24,891 nucleotides of DNA from Bacillota bacterium (GTDB taxonomy: Bacteria > Bacillota > Clostridia > Lachnospirales > Lachnospiraceae). Both the position numbers and the translations under genes were made by a program. Below are positions 1 through 7,068 of the stretch, piece by piece. The notes beneath the pieces were generated by a model. It was given only the letters and a program-made list of their open reading frames with translations, made no database searches and had not been told where the DNA came from. Position 1 is the stretch's first letter. The number at the start of each line of letters is the position of its first letter. Location of the stretch: contig JAEWHR010000244.1 of the NCBI GenBank assembly GCA_023387655.1, positions 1 to 24,891 on the forward strand. The letters are read 5' to 3'.

Positions 1-141
1 GAGGCAAATACAATTCTTAATGAAATGTATTTGTCTCTCTTTAGGTTCGACATATCCTTTGTCCTTAAAAATAGGTACCTTCCTTTACATAAATATTACC
101 AGATGATATAATAAAACAATGATGCAAAGGAGGATGGATGA
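1..141. other. Window edge and leader of the LRR lipoprotein gene; possible gene fragments unresolved
   Basis: The first 111 bases are open in + frame 1 up to a TAA at 109-111, which could be the tail of an upstream gene. On the minus strand an ATG at 53-51, with AAGGA about 8 nt upstream, opens a frame that runs off the left edge (MSNLKRDKY...). Neither fragment is long enough to identify. The sigma-A promoter at 84-112 lies inside this stretch, so at least its right half is regulatory. Confidence 0.2.
84..112 (+). promoter_or_regulatory. Sigma-A promoter of the LRR lipoprotein gene
   Basis: TTTACA (84-89), a 17-bp spacer, then a perfect TATAAT (107-112). It ends 29 nt before the start codon and is followed by the ribosome site AAAGGAGG at 126-133. 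Confidence 0.7.
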
Positions 142-1581
142 ATGAAGAAGCGGTTCCTAATATTATGTTACATACTGTTATTAGTTTTGCTCACTGCTTG
201 TAGTCCAAAATCAAAATCCCTAGAAGTAGTCAATCCTCAAAAAGAACAGGATGACAATGGGAAGGTTAAGGTTCCAGAGAATCCTTTAATAACTACAAGA
301 CCGAGTGATATCCTAGATATAGATAATACAACCGCTACGGAAGGGATTGTGGAACAAAATAAGGATAATAACTCTAATGAACTAGATAATCAAGATACTA
401 AGCTTGTGGATGATGAGAAAAAAGATAAGATTGAGGATAAGGATAGCCTAAATTCTGATAAAGATAATTCTTCTTCTAGTACAGAGGAGATTAAGAAAGG
501 ATGGGTCTCTAAAGATAAAACAGAAGTTTGTATTGATGATGACGGAACAATTTTATCGATGAAAATCAAAGAAGGCGAAGTTTATATCACGGGTTTTGTA
601 ACACTCCCAAAGAATGAACTTATTATTCCAGAAAGCGTAAATTCGTATCCAGTTACTGTCATAGATGGATATGCCTTTTATAATACCTCAATTTCAAAAC
701 TTGTTTTACCAGAAGGACTTAAAGTTATTAAAGGTAGGGCGTTTCAAAAGTGTTATGAGCTAAAGGAGATAAGTTTTCCTGCATCCTTAGAGGTGATAGA
801 GCAATCAGCATTTGGAATATGTCCAGCGCTAGAGACAATGACAGTACCAAAAGAAAGCAAGCACTACATGGTAGCAGATGGAGTATTATATACAAAAGAT
901 AAGAATACGTTAGTGAAGTATCCCTCTGGTAGTGTAGAAACAGAATATAAAATATTAGCAAGTGTTACTAGGATTGCAGAGGGTGCTTTTTCTTTAGCGA
1001 AAAACTTGACAAGAGTAGAATTTCCAGAGAAACTATCTGTTATTGAAAATGAAGCGTTCTCTGGTTGTATTAATTTGTCTTTTGAATTACCTATGAACGT
1101 AACGAGAATTGGCGACTATGCATTTGCAGATTGTTACTCCATTACTAATTTACAACTTCCGGATAGTCTTACTCATCTTGGAGAAGGAGCATTTAGCGCT
1201 TGTGAAAAACTAGAGAGTGTAATAATTCCAAAGAAAGTAACAAGAATTCCATTTGCTGCATTTGCATCCAATACCTCATTAACTGAAGTTGTGTTTTTAG
1301 GTTCTATAACGACAATTGAAGACATGAGTTTCTCCTATTGTGAATCTTTAAGCTTTTTTGACATCCCAATTGGAACAATACATATTGGTGATATGGCTTT
1401 TTATGCATGTACAAATTTAGAGGAGATTACGATACCAGATACTACGGTATCCTTTGGGACTGAAATATTTGGAGAGATTTTAAATATAGTAATTGTTGCA
1501 CCAAAGAATTCGATGGCAGAAAGCTATGCAAAAGAAAATGGTTTCGGTTATCAAGAAGCAGTGGTGGACATAATAGAATAA
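142..1581 (+). CDS. BspA-type leucine-rich-repeat surface lipoprotein
   Basis: This 479-residue protein is probably anchored in the outer leaflet of the membrane. It starts with a basic, hydrophobic signal peptide ending in the lipobox LTAC, with Cys20 as the lipidated residue. Residues about 21-120 form a low-complexity, highly charged D/N/K/E/S linker, likely a cell-wall-spanning stalk. From about residue 130 to the end come LRR_5 (BspA/Treponema pallidum type) repeats of roughly 23 residues with the pattern 'IGDYAFADCYSITNLQLPDS', and the C-terminus (SMAESYAKENGFGY) is the usual cap of this family. Proteins of this family are surface proteins implicated in binding; the ligand cannot be read from the sequence. 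The start is set by AAAGGAGG at 126-133, 8 nt before ATG. The gene has its own promoter and a weak terminator, so it is probably monocistronic. Confidence 0.85.
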   Translation: MKKRFLILCYILLLVLLTACSPKSKSLEVVNPQKEQDDNGKVKVPENPLITTRPSDILDIDNTTATEGIVEQNKDNNSNELDNQDTKLVDDEKKDKIEDKDSLNSDKDNSSSSTEEIKKGWVSKDKTEVCIDDDGTILSMKIKEGEVYITGFVTLPKNELIIPESVNSYPVTVIDGYAFYNTSISKLVLPEGLKVIKGRAFQKCYELKEISFPASLEVIEQSAFGICPALETMTVPKESKHYMVADGVLYTKDKNTLVKYPSGSVETEYKILASVTRIAEGAFSLAKNLTRVEFPEKLSVIENEAFSGCINLSFELPMNVTRIGDYAFADCYSITNLQLPDSLTHLGEGAFSACEKLESVIIPKKVTRIPFAAFASNTSLTEVVFLGSITTIEDMSFSYCESLSFFDIPIGTIHIGDMAFYACTNLEEITIPDTTVSFGTEIFGEILNIVIVAPKNSMAESYAKENGFGYQEAVVDIIE

Positions 1582-1605
1582 TAGTGGTTTTCTCTATTAT
1601 TTTAT
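1577..1605 (+). terminator. Weak AT-rich hairpin terminator overlapping the lipoprotein stop codon
   Basis: AATAATAG (1577-1584) pairs with CTATTATT (1594-1601) around a 9-nt loop and runs into TTATT. The stem is all A/T except one G-C pair and includes the stop codon, so termination may be leaky. Confidence 0.4.
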
Positions 1606-1669
1606 TAAAACGAAAGATACTTATTAATTAACAATATGAAATTAAGAGGAAAAGCGCCAAAGATTTACA

Positions 1670-1689
1670 GCAAGCTAAAAATAGCTTGC
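1670..1689 (+). promoter_or_regulatory. Perfect inverted repeat in the ABC-F leader (operator or attenuator hairpin)
   Basis: GCAAGCTA (1670-1677) and TAGCTTGC (1682-1689) form a perfect 8-bp dyad with a 4-nt AAAA loop. It is flanked by TTACA (1665-1669) and TGTAA (1706-1710), which can pair outside it. The right arm overlaps a candidate -35 box (TTGCAA, 1686-1691), so it could be a DNA operator. If transcription starts further upstream it would be an RNA hairpin in the leader. Confidence 0.45.
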
Positions 1690-1713
1690 AAATTACAAAT
1701 TTTCCTGTAAAAT
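1686..1713 (+). promoter_or_regulatory. Candidate promoter of the ABC-F gene
   Basis: TTGCAA (1686-1691), 16 bp, TAAAAT (1708-1713). Each box deviates from consensus, so this is only a candidate. The inverted repeat at 1670-1689 overlaps its -35 box. Confidence 0.35.
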
Positions 1714-1750
1714 AGGTAATAGCGCAAAAATAGAAAGGCTAGGTATCGAA

Positions 1751-3379
1751 ATGATTCAAGCAAGTGATGTAACTCTAAGAATAGGAAAGAGAGCCTTATT
1801 CGAGGATGTCAATATTAAATTTACAGAAGGAAACTGCTATGGTTTAATTGGAGCCAATGGAGCGGGAAAATCCACTTTTTTAAAAATCCTTTCAGGGCAA
1901 ATCGAACCAAGTAAAGGAGATATCATTATCACTCCTGGACAGAGATTATCATTTTTGCAACAGGATCACTTTAAGTATGATGCATTTGATGTTCTCAACA
2001 CAGTAATTATGGGAAATCAAAGATTATATGATATCATGAAAGAAAAGGATGCCATTTATGCAAAGGAGGATTTCTCCGAAGAGGATGGTATTAAAGCAAG
2101 TGAACTGGAAGCAGAATTTGCAAATTTAAACGGATGGGAAGCAGAATCTGATGCTGCCACCTTATTAAACGGACTTGGAATTGAAACTGAATTACACTAC
2201 AAGCTCATGAGCGAATTAAATGGTGCAGAGAAGGTTAAGGTTCTTCTTGCACAGGCTTTGTTTGGTAACCCAGATATCTTGTTACTTGACGAGCCTACCA
2301 ACCACCTTGATTTGGAGGCAATTCGCTGGTTAGAAGAATTCTTGATTAACTTCGAAAATACGGTTATTGTAGTATCCCATGACCGTTATTTCTTAAATAA
2401 AGTTTGTACTCATATAGCAGACATTGATTATGCTAAGATTCAGTTATATGCTGGTAACTATGACTTCTGGTATGAATCCAGTCAGTTAATGGTAAAGCAA
2501 ATGAAAGAATCAAACAAAAAGAAGGAAGATAAAATTAAGGAGTTACAAGATTTTATTCAACGTTTCTCCGCAAATGCATCAAAGTCAAAGCAGGCAACGT
2601 CTAGAAAACGTGCGTTAGAAAAAATTGAACTTGATGAGATTCGTCCTTCTAGCAGAAAGTATCCATACATTGACTTTAGACCAAGCCGTGAGATTGGAAA
2701 TGAAGTTTTAACAGTAACTAATTTAAGTAAGACAATTGACGGTGTCAAGGTATTAGATAATATTTCTTTTATTATTAATCGTGAAGATAAGGTTGCTTTT
2801 GTTGGTGGTAACACACTGGCTAGTACTACTTTGTTTAAAATTTTATCTGGTGAGATGGAACCAGACTCCGGTGAGTATAAATGGGGTATTACAACAACTC
2901 AGGCTTATTTCCCAAAAGATAATACGAAGGATTTTGATAGTGAAGATATTATCGTTGATTGGTTAATGCCATATTCTCCTGAAAAGGATGTTACCTATGT
3001 TCGTGGTTTCCTTGGAAGAATGTTATTTGCTGGTGAGGAAGGAATTAAGAAGGTTAAGGTTCTTTCTGGTGGTGAGCGTGTGCGTGTTATGTTATCTAAG
3101 ATGATGATTATGGGCGCAAATGTATTACTTATGGATGAGCCAACAAACCATTTAGATATGGAATCGATTACAGCACTGAATAATGGTTTAATGAAGTTCT
3201 CTGGTGTTGTATTATTTACCTCTCAAGATCATCAGTTTATTCAAACTATTGCAAACCGTATCATGGAAATCACTCCAAACGGATTAATTGATAAGATTAC
3301 AACTTACGATGAGTACTTGGATAGTGATGTTATGGCACGTAAGAGACAGGTAGTAAATGTTAATACAAGCGAAGACTAA
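1751..3379 (+). CDS. ABC-F family ATPase (YkpA/YbiT type) with one degenerate ATP site
   Basis: A 542-residue soluble protein with two ABC ATPase domains and no membrane domain, as in the ABC-F translation factors that act at the ribosomal E site. NBD1 has Walker A GANGAGKS (34-41), Walker B DEPTNHLD (180-187) and switch His210, but its signature is LNGAE (156-160) rather than LSGGE/Q. The inter-domain linker is about 240-320. NBD2 keeps the signature LSGGE (438-442) and Walker B DEPTNHLD (462-469), but its Walker A is GGNTLASTT (352-360), with Ser358 where Lys belongs, and Gln492 stands where the switch His is expected (SQDHQF). All three losses fall on the same composite site. Close relatives such as Bacillus YkpA, as I recall them, also have an unusual second Walker A, so part of this is a subfamily trait. 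The gene is followed by a strong terminator. Its specific cellular role is unknown. Confidence 0.9.
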   Translation: MIQASDVTLRIGKRALFEDVNIKFTEGNCYGLIGANGAGKSTFLKILSGQIEPSKGDIIITPGQRLSFLQQDHFKYDAFDVLNTVIMGNQRLYDIMKEKDAIYAKEDFSEEDGIKASELEAEFANLNGWEAESDAATLLNGLGIETELHYKLMSELNGAEKVKVLLAQALFGNPDILLLDEPTNHLDLEAIRWLEEFLINFENTVIVVSHDRYFLNKVCTHIADIDYAKIQLYAGNYDFWYESSQLMVKQMKESNKKKEDKIKELQDFIQRFSANASKSKQATSRKRALEKIELDEIRPSSRKYPYIDFRPSREIGNEVLTVTNLSKTIDGVKVLDNISFIINREDKVAFVGGNTLASTTLFKILSGEMEPDSGEYKWGITTTQAYFPKDNTKDFDSEDIIVDWLMPYSPEKDVTYVRGFLGRMLFAGEEGIKKVKVLSGGERVRVMLSKMMIMGANVLLMDEPTNHLDMESITALNNGLMKFSGVVLFTSQDHQFIQTIANRIMEITPNGLIDKITTYDEYLDSDVMARKRQVVNVNTSED

Positions 3380-3391
3380 TGTGTGAAATAG

Positions 3392-3434
3392 ACAGGGTCA
3401 GATGGTTTCATTTTATGATTCCATTTGGCCCTGT
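3392..3434 (+). terminator. Rho-independent terminator after the ABC-F gene
   Basis: Positions 3392-3405 pair with 3421-3434 as a 14-bp stem containing G-U pairs (ACAGGG with CCCTGT at the base) around a 15-nt loop. A modest T-rich tail (TGTTGACTTCT) follows. It separates the ABC-F gene from the GH13 gene. Confidence 0.7.
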
Positions 3435-3472
3435 TGTTGACTTCTCGTACTAATCTAGGTAGAATTAAAAAT

Positions 3473-3510
3473 AGGATAAGATATCCTTAAGTTAACTATT
3501 GCTATATAAT
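3473..3510 (+). promoter_or_regulatory. Promoter with an inverted repeat at the -35 position, upstream of the GH13-like gene
   Basis: A perfect TATAAT at 3505-3510 has no recognisable -35 hexamer 17 bp upstream. In its place sits the right arm of a perfect dyad, AGGATA (3473-3478) / TATCCT (3482-3487), with a 3-nt centre. This arrangement suggests a promoter that depends on, or is blocked by, a DNA-binding regulator. That is inference. Confidence 0.4.
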
Positions 3511-3549
3511 ATAGGTATAGAAGATGGGGAAAAAGGACGGTAAGAAGGT

Positions 3550-5484
3550 ATGGGGCGAGCAACTAAATCAAAAGAAGAATATCAATTACCTAAGATGCTA
3601 GGGGTTGGAAAGCAAGGGAATAATTTTGTTTTTTCTGTTGCTGTACCGAATGCGCCTGCTTGTACTTTAAAATTATATAGTAAATGGGATGTTAGTATAT
3701 TTCGAGAAATCAAAATGCAAAATAGTCTTCGTTTTGGTAATGTATTTTCAGTTACTGTACCAGAATCAGAAGTATCCTCTGCTTTAGGATATCGTTACGA
3801 AGCCTTTGGAAAAGAATTTATAGACCCCTACGCAACCAAGATTCTTGGTAGGGAGCAGTATGGTTTGATACCGAATGTGATAGGGGAAAACAAAGAAAGA
3901 TTACATGGTTTACTGGGGACATGGGATTTCACAGAGTTCCAATGGGGAGAAGATACTCCGTTATGTCATTCTTATTCTGATATGATTTTATATAAACTAC
4001 ATGTTCGTGGCTTTACAAAAAGTGATGATTCTAAAGTACGAAATAAAGGTACCTATAAAGGGATTATAGAGAAGATACCATACTTTAAGGAACTTGGAAT
4101 CAATGCTTTATTTTTCATGCCATGTGTGGAATTTAATGAAAGAATGGAGCCGGTACCATTACTTAGTGAATTGCCAAATGCAACAAATGAGTATCATAAA
4201 AAAGGTAATTTCCCTTATCATATATCGAAAGAAGAGTGTAAGTTAAACTTCTGGGGATATACAACGGATGGTTTCTACTTTGCTCCGAAATCATCTTATG
4301 CATCCACTCCTTATGATGCAAGCAATGAGATGAAACAGATGGTTAAGAAACTACATGAAAATGGGATAGAAATTGTACTTGATATGAATTTTCCGGGTGA
4401 GATGAGTGCTCAATGCATGATAGATTGTCTCCGTTATTGGGTACATTATTACCATATCGATGGTTTTCGGACAAACGTAGAGGAATCGATACAACAGTTA
4501 TTTGCAAGAGATCCTTATCTAGTGGGAATAAAGTTATTTACAACACATTGGAGTACCGATGCTATTTATGGAAGAGAAATGGTACCACACACGAAAACGC
4601 TTGCAGATTATAACGATGGATTTTTAATTGATGTTAGACGGTTCTTAAAAGGGGATGAAGGACAGATCGGACAAATTATGGCAAGAATTCGTACAAATCC
4701 AGAAAAGATAGGGGTAATTAACTATATTACTGATCATAATGGATTTCCATTAGCCGATTTATATTCCTATGATGGCAAACATAATGAAGCAAATAAAGAA
4801 GGCAATCGAGACGGTACAGATTTTAATTATAGTTGGAATTGCGGTGTGGAAGGCGATACGAGTCGTAGAAAGATCAAGGAACTGCGTTTACAGATGATGA
4901 AAAATGCTTTTATGTTTCTTCTCTTAAGTCAAGGGACTCCAATGATTCTACAAGGAGATGAGTTTGGCAATTCTCAAGAAGGGAATAACAACGCTTATTG
5001 CCAGGATAATTCCATTGGATGGGTGTCCTGGTCGGAGAAAAAGAAGAACAAGGAACTATTTTCCTTCGTGAAGCAATTAATTTGTTTTCGAAAATTCCAT
5101 CCTGTTCTTCATAATGTTCGGGAACTTGGTGGAATTGATATCTTATCTTGTGGGTGCCCTGATATATCCTATCATGGTAGTAAAGCATGGTATCCGGATT
5201 ATTCTCATTCTAGCAGAACACTCGGTGTACTTTTCCATGGCGCATTTGCGTTAAAAGATAGAACTACGTCGGATGCGTCTTGTTATATCGCAATGAATGC
5301 ACATTGGGAAGAACATAGCTTTGCGCTACCTTCATTTCAAACAAATTCAGAATGGAAATTAGCGCTATCATCGAAAGAGGATAAAACTTTTGATAAGGAA
5401 GGAGATAATAACATATCTTATAAAACAAGTGTTGTTGTTCCTGCTCGAACGATTCAGGTATTTTTGTGTGAGATGGTGAAGTAG
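3550..5484 (+). CDS. GH13 glycogen-debranching-like protein lacking all catalytic acids (probable pseudoenzyme)
   Basis: 644 residues, no signal peptide, predicted cytoplasmic. The architecture is an isoamylase/GlgX-like N-terminal beta domain (about 10-115), a GH13 barrel (about 140-520) and a C-terminal beta domain. Debranching-type landmarks are well kept: WGYTTDGFYFAP (235-246), KHNEAN and NRDG (410-422), SWNCGVEG (428-435), QGDEFG (468-473) and NNNAYCQDN (479-487). The catalytic positions are not. Region II reads GFRTN, with Asn309 at the nucleophile Asp. Region III reads IKLFTTHW, with Thr332 at the acid/base Glu. Region IV reads HNG, with Asn397 at the stabilising Asp. Region I reads DMNFPGE, with no NH. 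The frame is intact and the surrounding cleft looks conserved, so it is likely a binding or regulatory protein rather than a decayed gene. It may be annotated as alpha-amylase, but hydrolysis is not expected. Confidence 0.85.
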   Translation: MGRATKSKEEYQLPKMLGVGKQGNNFVFSVAVPNAPACTLKLYSKWDVSIFREIKMQNSLRFGNVFSVTVPESEVSSALGYRYEAFGKEFIDPYATKILGREQYGLIPNVIGENKERLHGLLGTWDFTEFQWGEDTPLCHSYSDMILYKLHVRGFTKSDDSKVRNKGTYKGIIEKIPYFKELGINALFFMPCVEFNERMEPVPLLSELPNATNEYHKKGNFPYHISKEECKLNFWGYTTDGFYFAPKSSYASTPYDASNEMKQMVKKLHENGIEIVLDMNFPGEMSAQCMIDCLRYWVHYYHIDGFRTNVEESIQQLFARDPYLVGIKLFTTHWSTDAIYGREMVPHTKTLADYNDGFLIDVRRFLKGDEGQIGQIMARIRTNPEKIGVINYITDHNGFPLADLYSYDGKHNEANKEGNRDGTDFNYSWNCGVEGDTSRRKIKELRLQMMKNAFMFLLLSQGTPMILQGDEFGNSQEGNNNAYCQDNSIGWVSWSEKKKNKELFSFVKQLICFRKFHPVLHNVRELGGIDILSCGCPDISYHGSKAWYPDYSHSSRTLGVLFHGAFALKDRTTSDASCYIAMNAHWEEHSFALPSFQTNSEWKLALSSKEDKTFDKEGDNNISYKTSVVVPARTIQVFLCEMVK

Positions 5485-5610
5485 AAAGATAACATAAAGG
5501 AAAGACAATAGACATAAAAGAAAGACAACATAAAAGTGAAACAACATAAAGGAAAGACAACATAAAAGAAAGACAACATAAAAGAAAGACAATAGACATT
5601 AATAGAAAGG
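5485..5610 (+). repeat. 16-bp purine-rich tandem repeat array between the GH13-like and TraX genes
   Basis: Seven consecutive units begin right after the stop codon: 5485-5500, 5501-5520, 5521-5536, 5537-5552, 5553-5568, 5569-5584 and 5585-5605. The commonest unit is AAAGACAACATAAAAG, found exactly at 5521, 5553 and 5569. The second and seventh units carry a 4-5-nt insertion (AATAGAC). A final AAAGG (5606-5610) forms part of the ribosome site of the next gene. No terminator is visible here, so the array is likely transcribed. The hydrophobic minus-strand frames across it are by-products of the repetition. Confidence 0.85.
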
Positions 5611-5619
5611 ACTACAACC

Positions 5620-6363
5620 TTGAATAGTTTTACATTAAAACTCATCGCATGCATTACCATGCTTATTGATCATTTTACCGCAATTTTTATTCCAAGGCAT
5701 ACCAATCCATTATTTCATATAACGTTACCAGGCTATGAGCTCGATGTTACATGGTATGTAATAGGTAGAAGCATTGGAAGAATTGCATTCCCGATCTTTG
5801 CATTTTTAATTGTGGAAGGATTTTTTCATACAAGAAACCGTATGAAGTATTTACTTCGTTTGCTTCTTTTTGCGATTATATCCGAAATACCATATGATTA
5901 TGCATTCTGGGGATTTCCGAATAGTAACTTAAGTTTATTACTATATAGACAAAACATTTTTTTTACTCTAGCCATTGGTCTGTTGACTATTATGATTTAT
6001 GATAGTATTAAGATGCGTTTTCCTATAAAAAATATATGGATGACTTTGATTGACGTATTTACGATTATTGCCGGTACAGGATTATTGTATTTGATTCGTG
6101 GTGACTATTGTGAATATGGCTATGGTATCTTATTGATTGTAGGCTTTTATCTGGCCTATGGAAATAGAAATCTGCGTATGTTACTATTTATTCTGCTTGT
6201 TGGATTTTTCCGGGGAGGTGTGGAGATGATGGCAATTCTAGCGGCACCATTTCTATATTATTACAACGGGGAACGAGGAATAAATCGGTTTCAATATGCT
6301 TTCTATATTTTCTATCCATTACATTTGGTAATTCTTATGGGAATTTACCAGCTCGTATATTAA
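5620..6363 (+). CDS. TraX-family integral membrane protein
   Basis: 247 residues with many hydrophobic segments, predicted polytopic membrane protein. The N-terminus (TLKLIACITMLIDHF) and the segments GRIAFPIFAFLIVEGFFHT and IISEIPYDYAFWG resemble the TraX family, named for the F-plasmid protein that N-acetylates pilin. Chromosomal Firmicute members occur without conjugation genes, as here, and their substrate is not known. The start is TTG at 5620: it gives the family's expected N-terminus and has GAAAGGA 8 nt upstream, whereas the next ATG would cut into the first membrane segment. No promoter or terminator is evident between this gene and the GH13-like gene, so co-transcription through the repeat array is likely. 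Confidence 0.75.
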   Translation: MNSFTLKLIACITMLIDHFTAIFIPRHTNPLFHITLPGYELDVTWYVIGRSIGRIAFPIFAFLIVEGFFHTRNRMKYLLRLLLFAIISEIPYDYAFWGFPNSNLSLLLYRQNIFFTLAIGLLTIMIYDSIKMRFPIKNIWMTLIDVFTIIAGTGLLYLIRGDYCEYGYGILLIVGFYLAYGNRNLRMLLFILLVGFFRGGVEMMAILAAPFLYYYNGERGINRFQYAFYIFYPLHLVILMGIYQLVY

Positions 6364-6410
6364 AGGAAAAGTGTATTAGAAGGCGTTAAATCGCCGGAAT
6401 AGAGGTATGC

Positions 6411-6905
6411 ATGAAATCATTAAAAATCGTTGATGTAAAAGGCTTCATGTCGAAGTTATTGATTCAGAATGTGTTTGATGCTTTTTTAGTTTCTGAAGTT
6501 ACTATTCATACCTTCCAAAGGTTTGAGATGAATGGTAAATTAAACCGTGACTATTATAGTACAGAAGAACTTGAAACATTGGGTTCCAGAACACATGCGA
6601 AATGGAGTGAAGTAAGGCCATTTGCTTATCAGATTGTGAAAGGAAATAAAACACCGTTATCTTTTCAAATCAGTCTTATGCTATCTCAAAAAGCAATTGA
6701 ATCGGTATTAGTAAACCAAGGTGTTTTACTAGATAGTAGCGAAGTTACTGGTTTGTATTTTCACATTCGTTATGAAAATAATGAATTACATGTGATAACA
6801 GGTACAGGAATAAAGACATTTACTTTAGATAAAACATTAGATTTTGCTTGGGATGAGCAAGGGATGAAATTCCTAAAAAACAATGAAATAGCATATGAAG
6901 AATAG
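6411..6905 (+). CDS. DUF5721-like protein of unknown function
   Basis: 164 residues, soluble, with no signal peptide or membrane segment. It resembles the uncharacterised DUF5721 family that I associate with Lachnospiraceae. The sequence alternates short beta-like segments (LYFHIRYENNELHVITGTG) with helices, and I see no catalytic motif. The start follows AGAGG (6401-6405) by 5 nt, and the gene lies 47 nt after the TraX gene, probably in the same transcript. The CIRCE dyad begins 4 nt after its stop and probably serves as its terminator. The function is unknown and no partner is indicated beyond the neighbouring genes. Confidence 0.65.
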   Translation: MKSLKIVDVKGFMSKLLIQNVFDAFLVSEVTIHTFQRFEMNGKLNRDYYSTEELETLGSRTHAKWSEVRPFAYQIVKGNKTPLSFQISLMLSQKAIESVLVNQGVLLDSSEVTGLYFHIRYENNELHVITGTGIKTFTLDKTLDFAWDEQGMKFLKNNEIAYEE

Positions 6906-6908
6906 TTG

Positions 6909-6935
6909 TTAGCACTCATTATCAATGAGTGCTAA
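6909..6935 (+). promoter_or_regulatory. CIRCE operator (HrcA-binding site) upstream of htpG
   Basis: A perfect match to the CIRCE consensus: TTAGCACTC (6909-6917), 9-bp spacer, GAGTGCTAA (6927-6935). HrcA is the heat-shock repressor that binds this site and is normally tied to the groE and dnaK operons. Here it sits 7 bp upstream of the -35 box of the htpG promoter. The dyad is followed by TTTTT, so as RNA it would also work as a terminator for the upstream gene. Confidence 0.95.
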
Positions 6936-6942
6936 TTTTTCC

Positions 6943-6971
6943 TTGACAATTTAGATACCTCGTATTATAGT
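6943..6971 (+). promoter_or_regulatory. Sigma-A promoter of htpG
   Basis: A perfect TTGACA (6943-6948), 17 bp, TATAGT (6966-6971), giving a leader of about 90 nt to the SD-supported start at 7069. It lies directly downstream of the CIRCE element, so HrcA would act next to the -35 region rather than downstream of the start site. Confidence 0.75.
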
Positions 6972-7068
6972 AGTATACAACAAGTTGACTATCATGCATT
7001 GGACAAGCTTTATACGCAAGTAAATGCTAATCAATGATAAATATATAATAAAAAAGGAGTGTTTTTTC

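Noticed and set aside
3550..5484. Pseudogene call for the GH13-like gene
   Set aside because: The frame is complete, with a consensus -10 box upstream, and non-catalytic family motifs are well preserved; only active-site positions changed.
5485..5610. CRISPR-like array
   Set aside because: The units are contiguous with no unique spacers, are only 16 bp long, and no cas genes are present.
5454..5660. Several hydrophobic minus-strand open frames across the repeat array
   Set aside because: They are produced by the 16-bp tandem repeat read in three frames (LSFMLSFFYVV-like repeats), with no ribosome site and no family resemblance.
5620..6363. Integrated conjugative element suggested by the TraX name
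   Set aside because: No relaxase, type IV secretion, integrase or attachment repeats are seen; chromosomal TraX-family genes are common in Firmicutes.
7024..7068. Upstream ATG of htpG giving 690 residues
   Set aside because: No ribosome site precedes it, while ATG 7069 has AAAAAGGAG at ideal spacing and gives the family's usual N-terminus.
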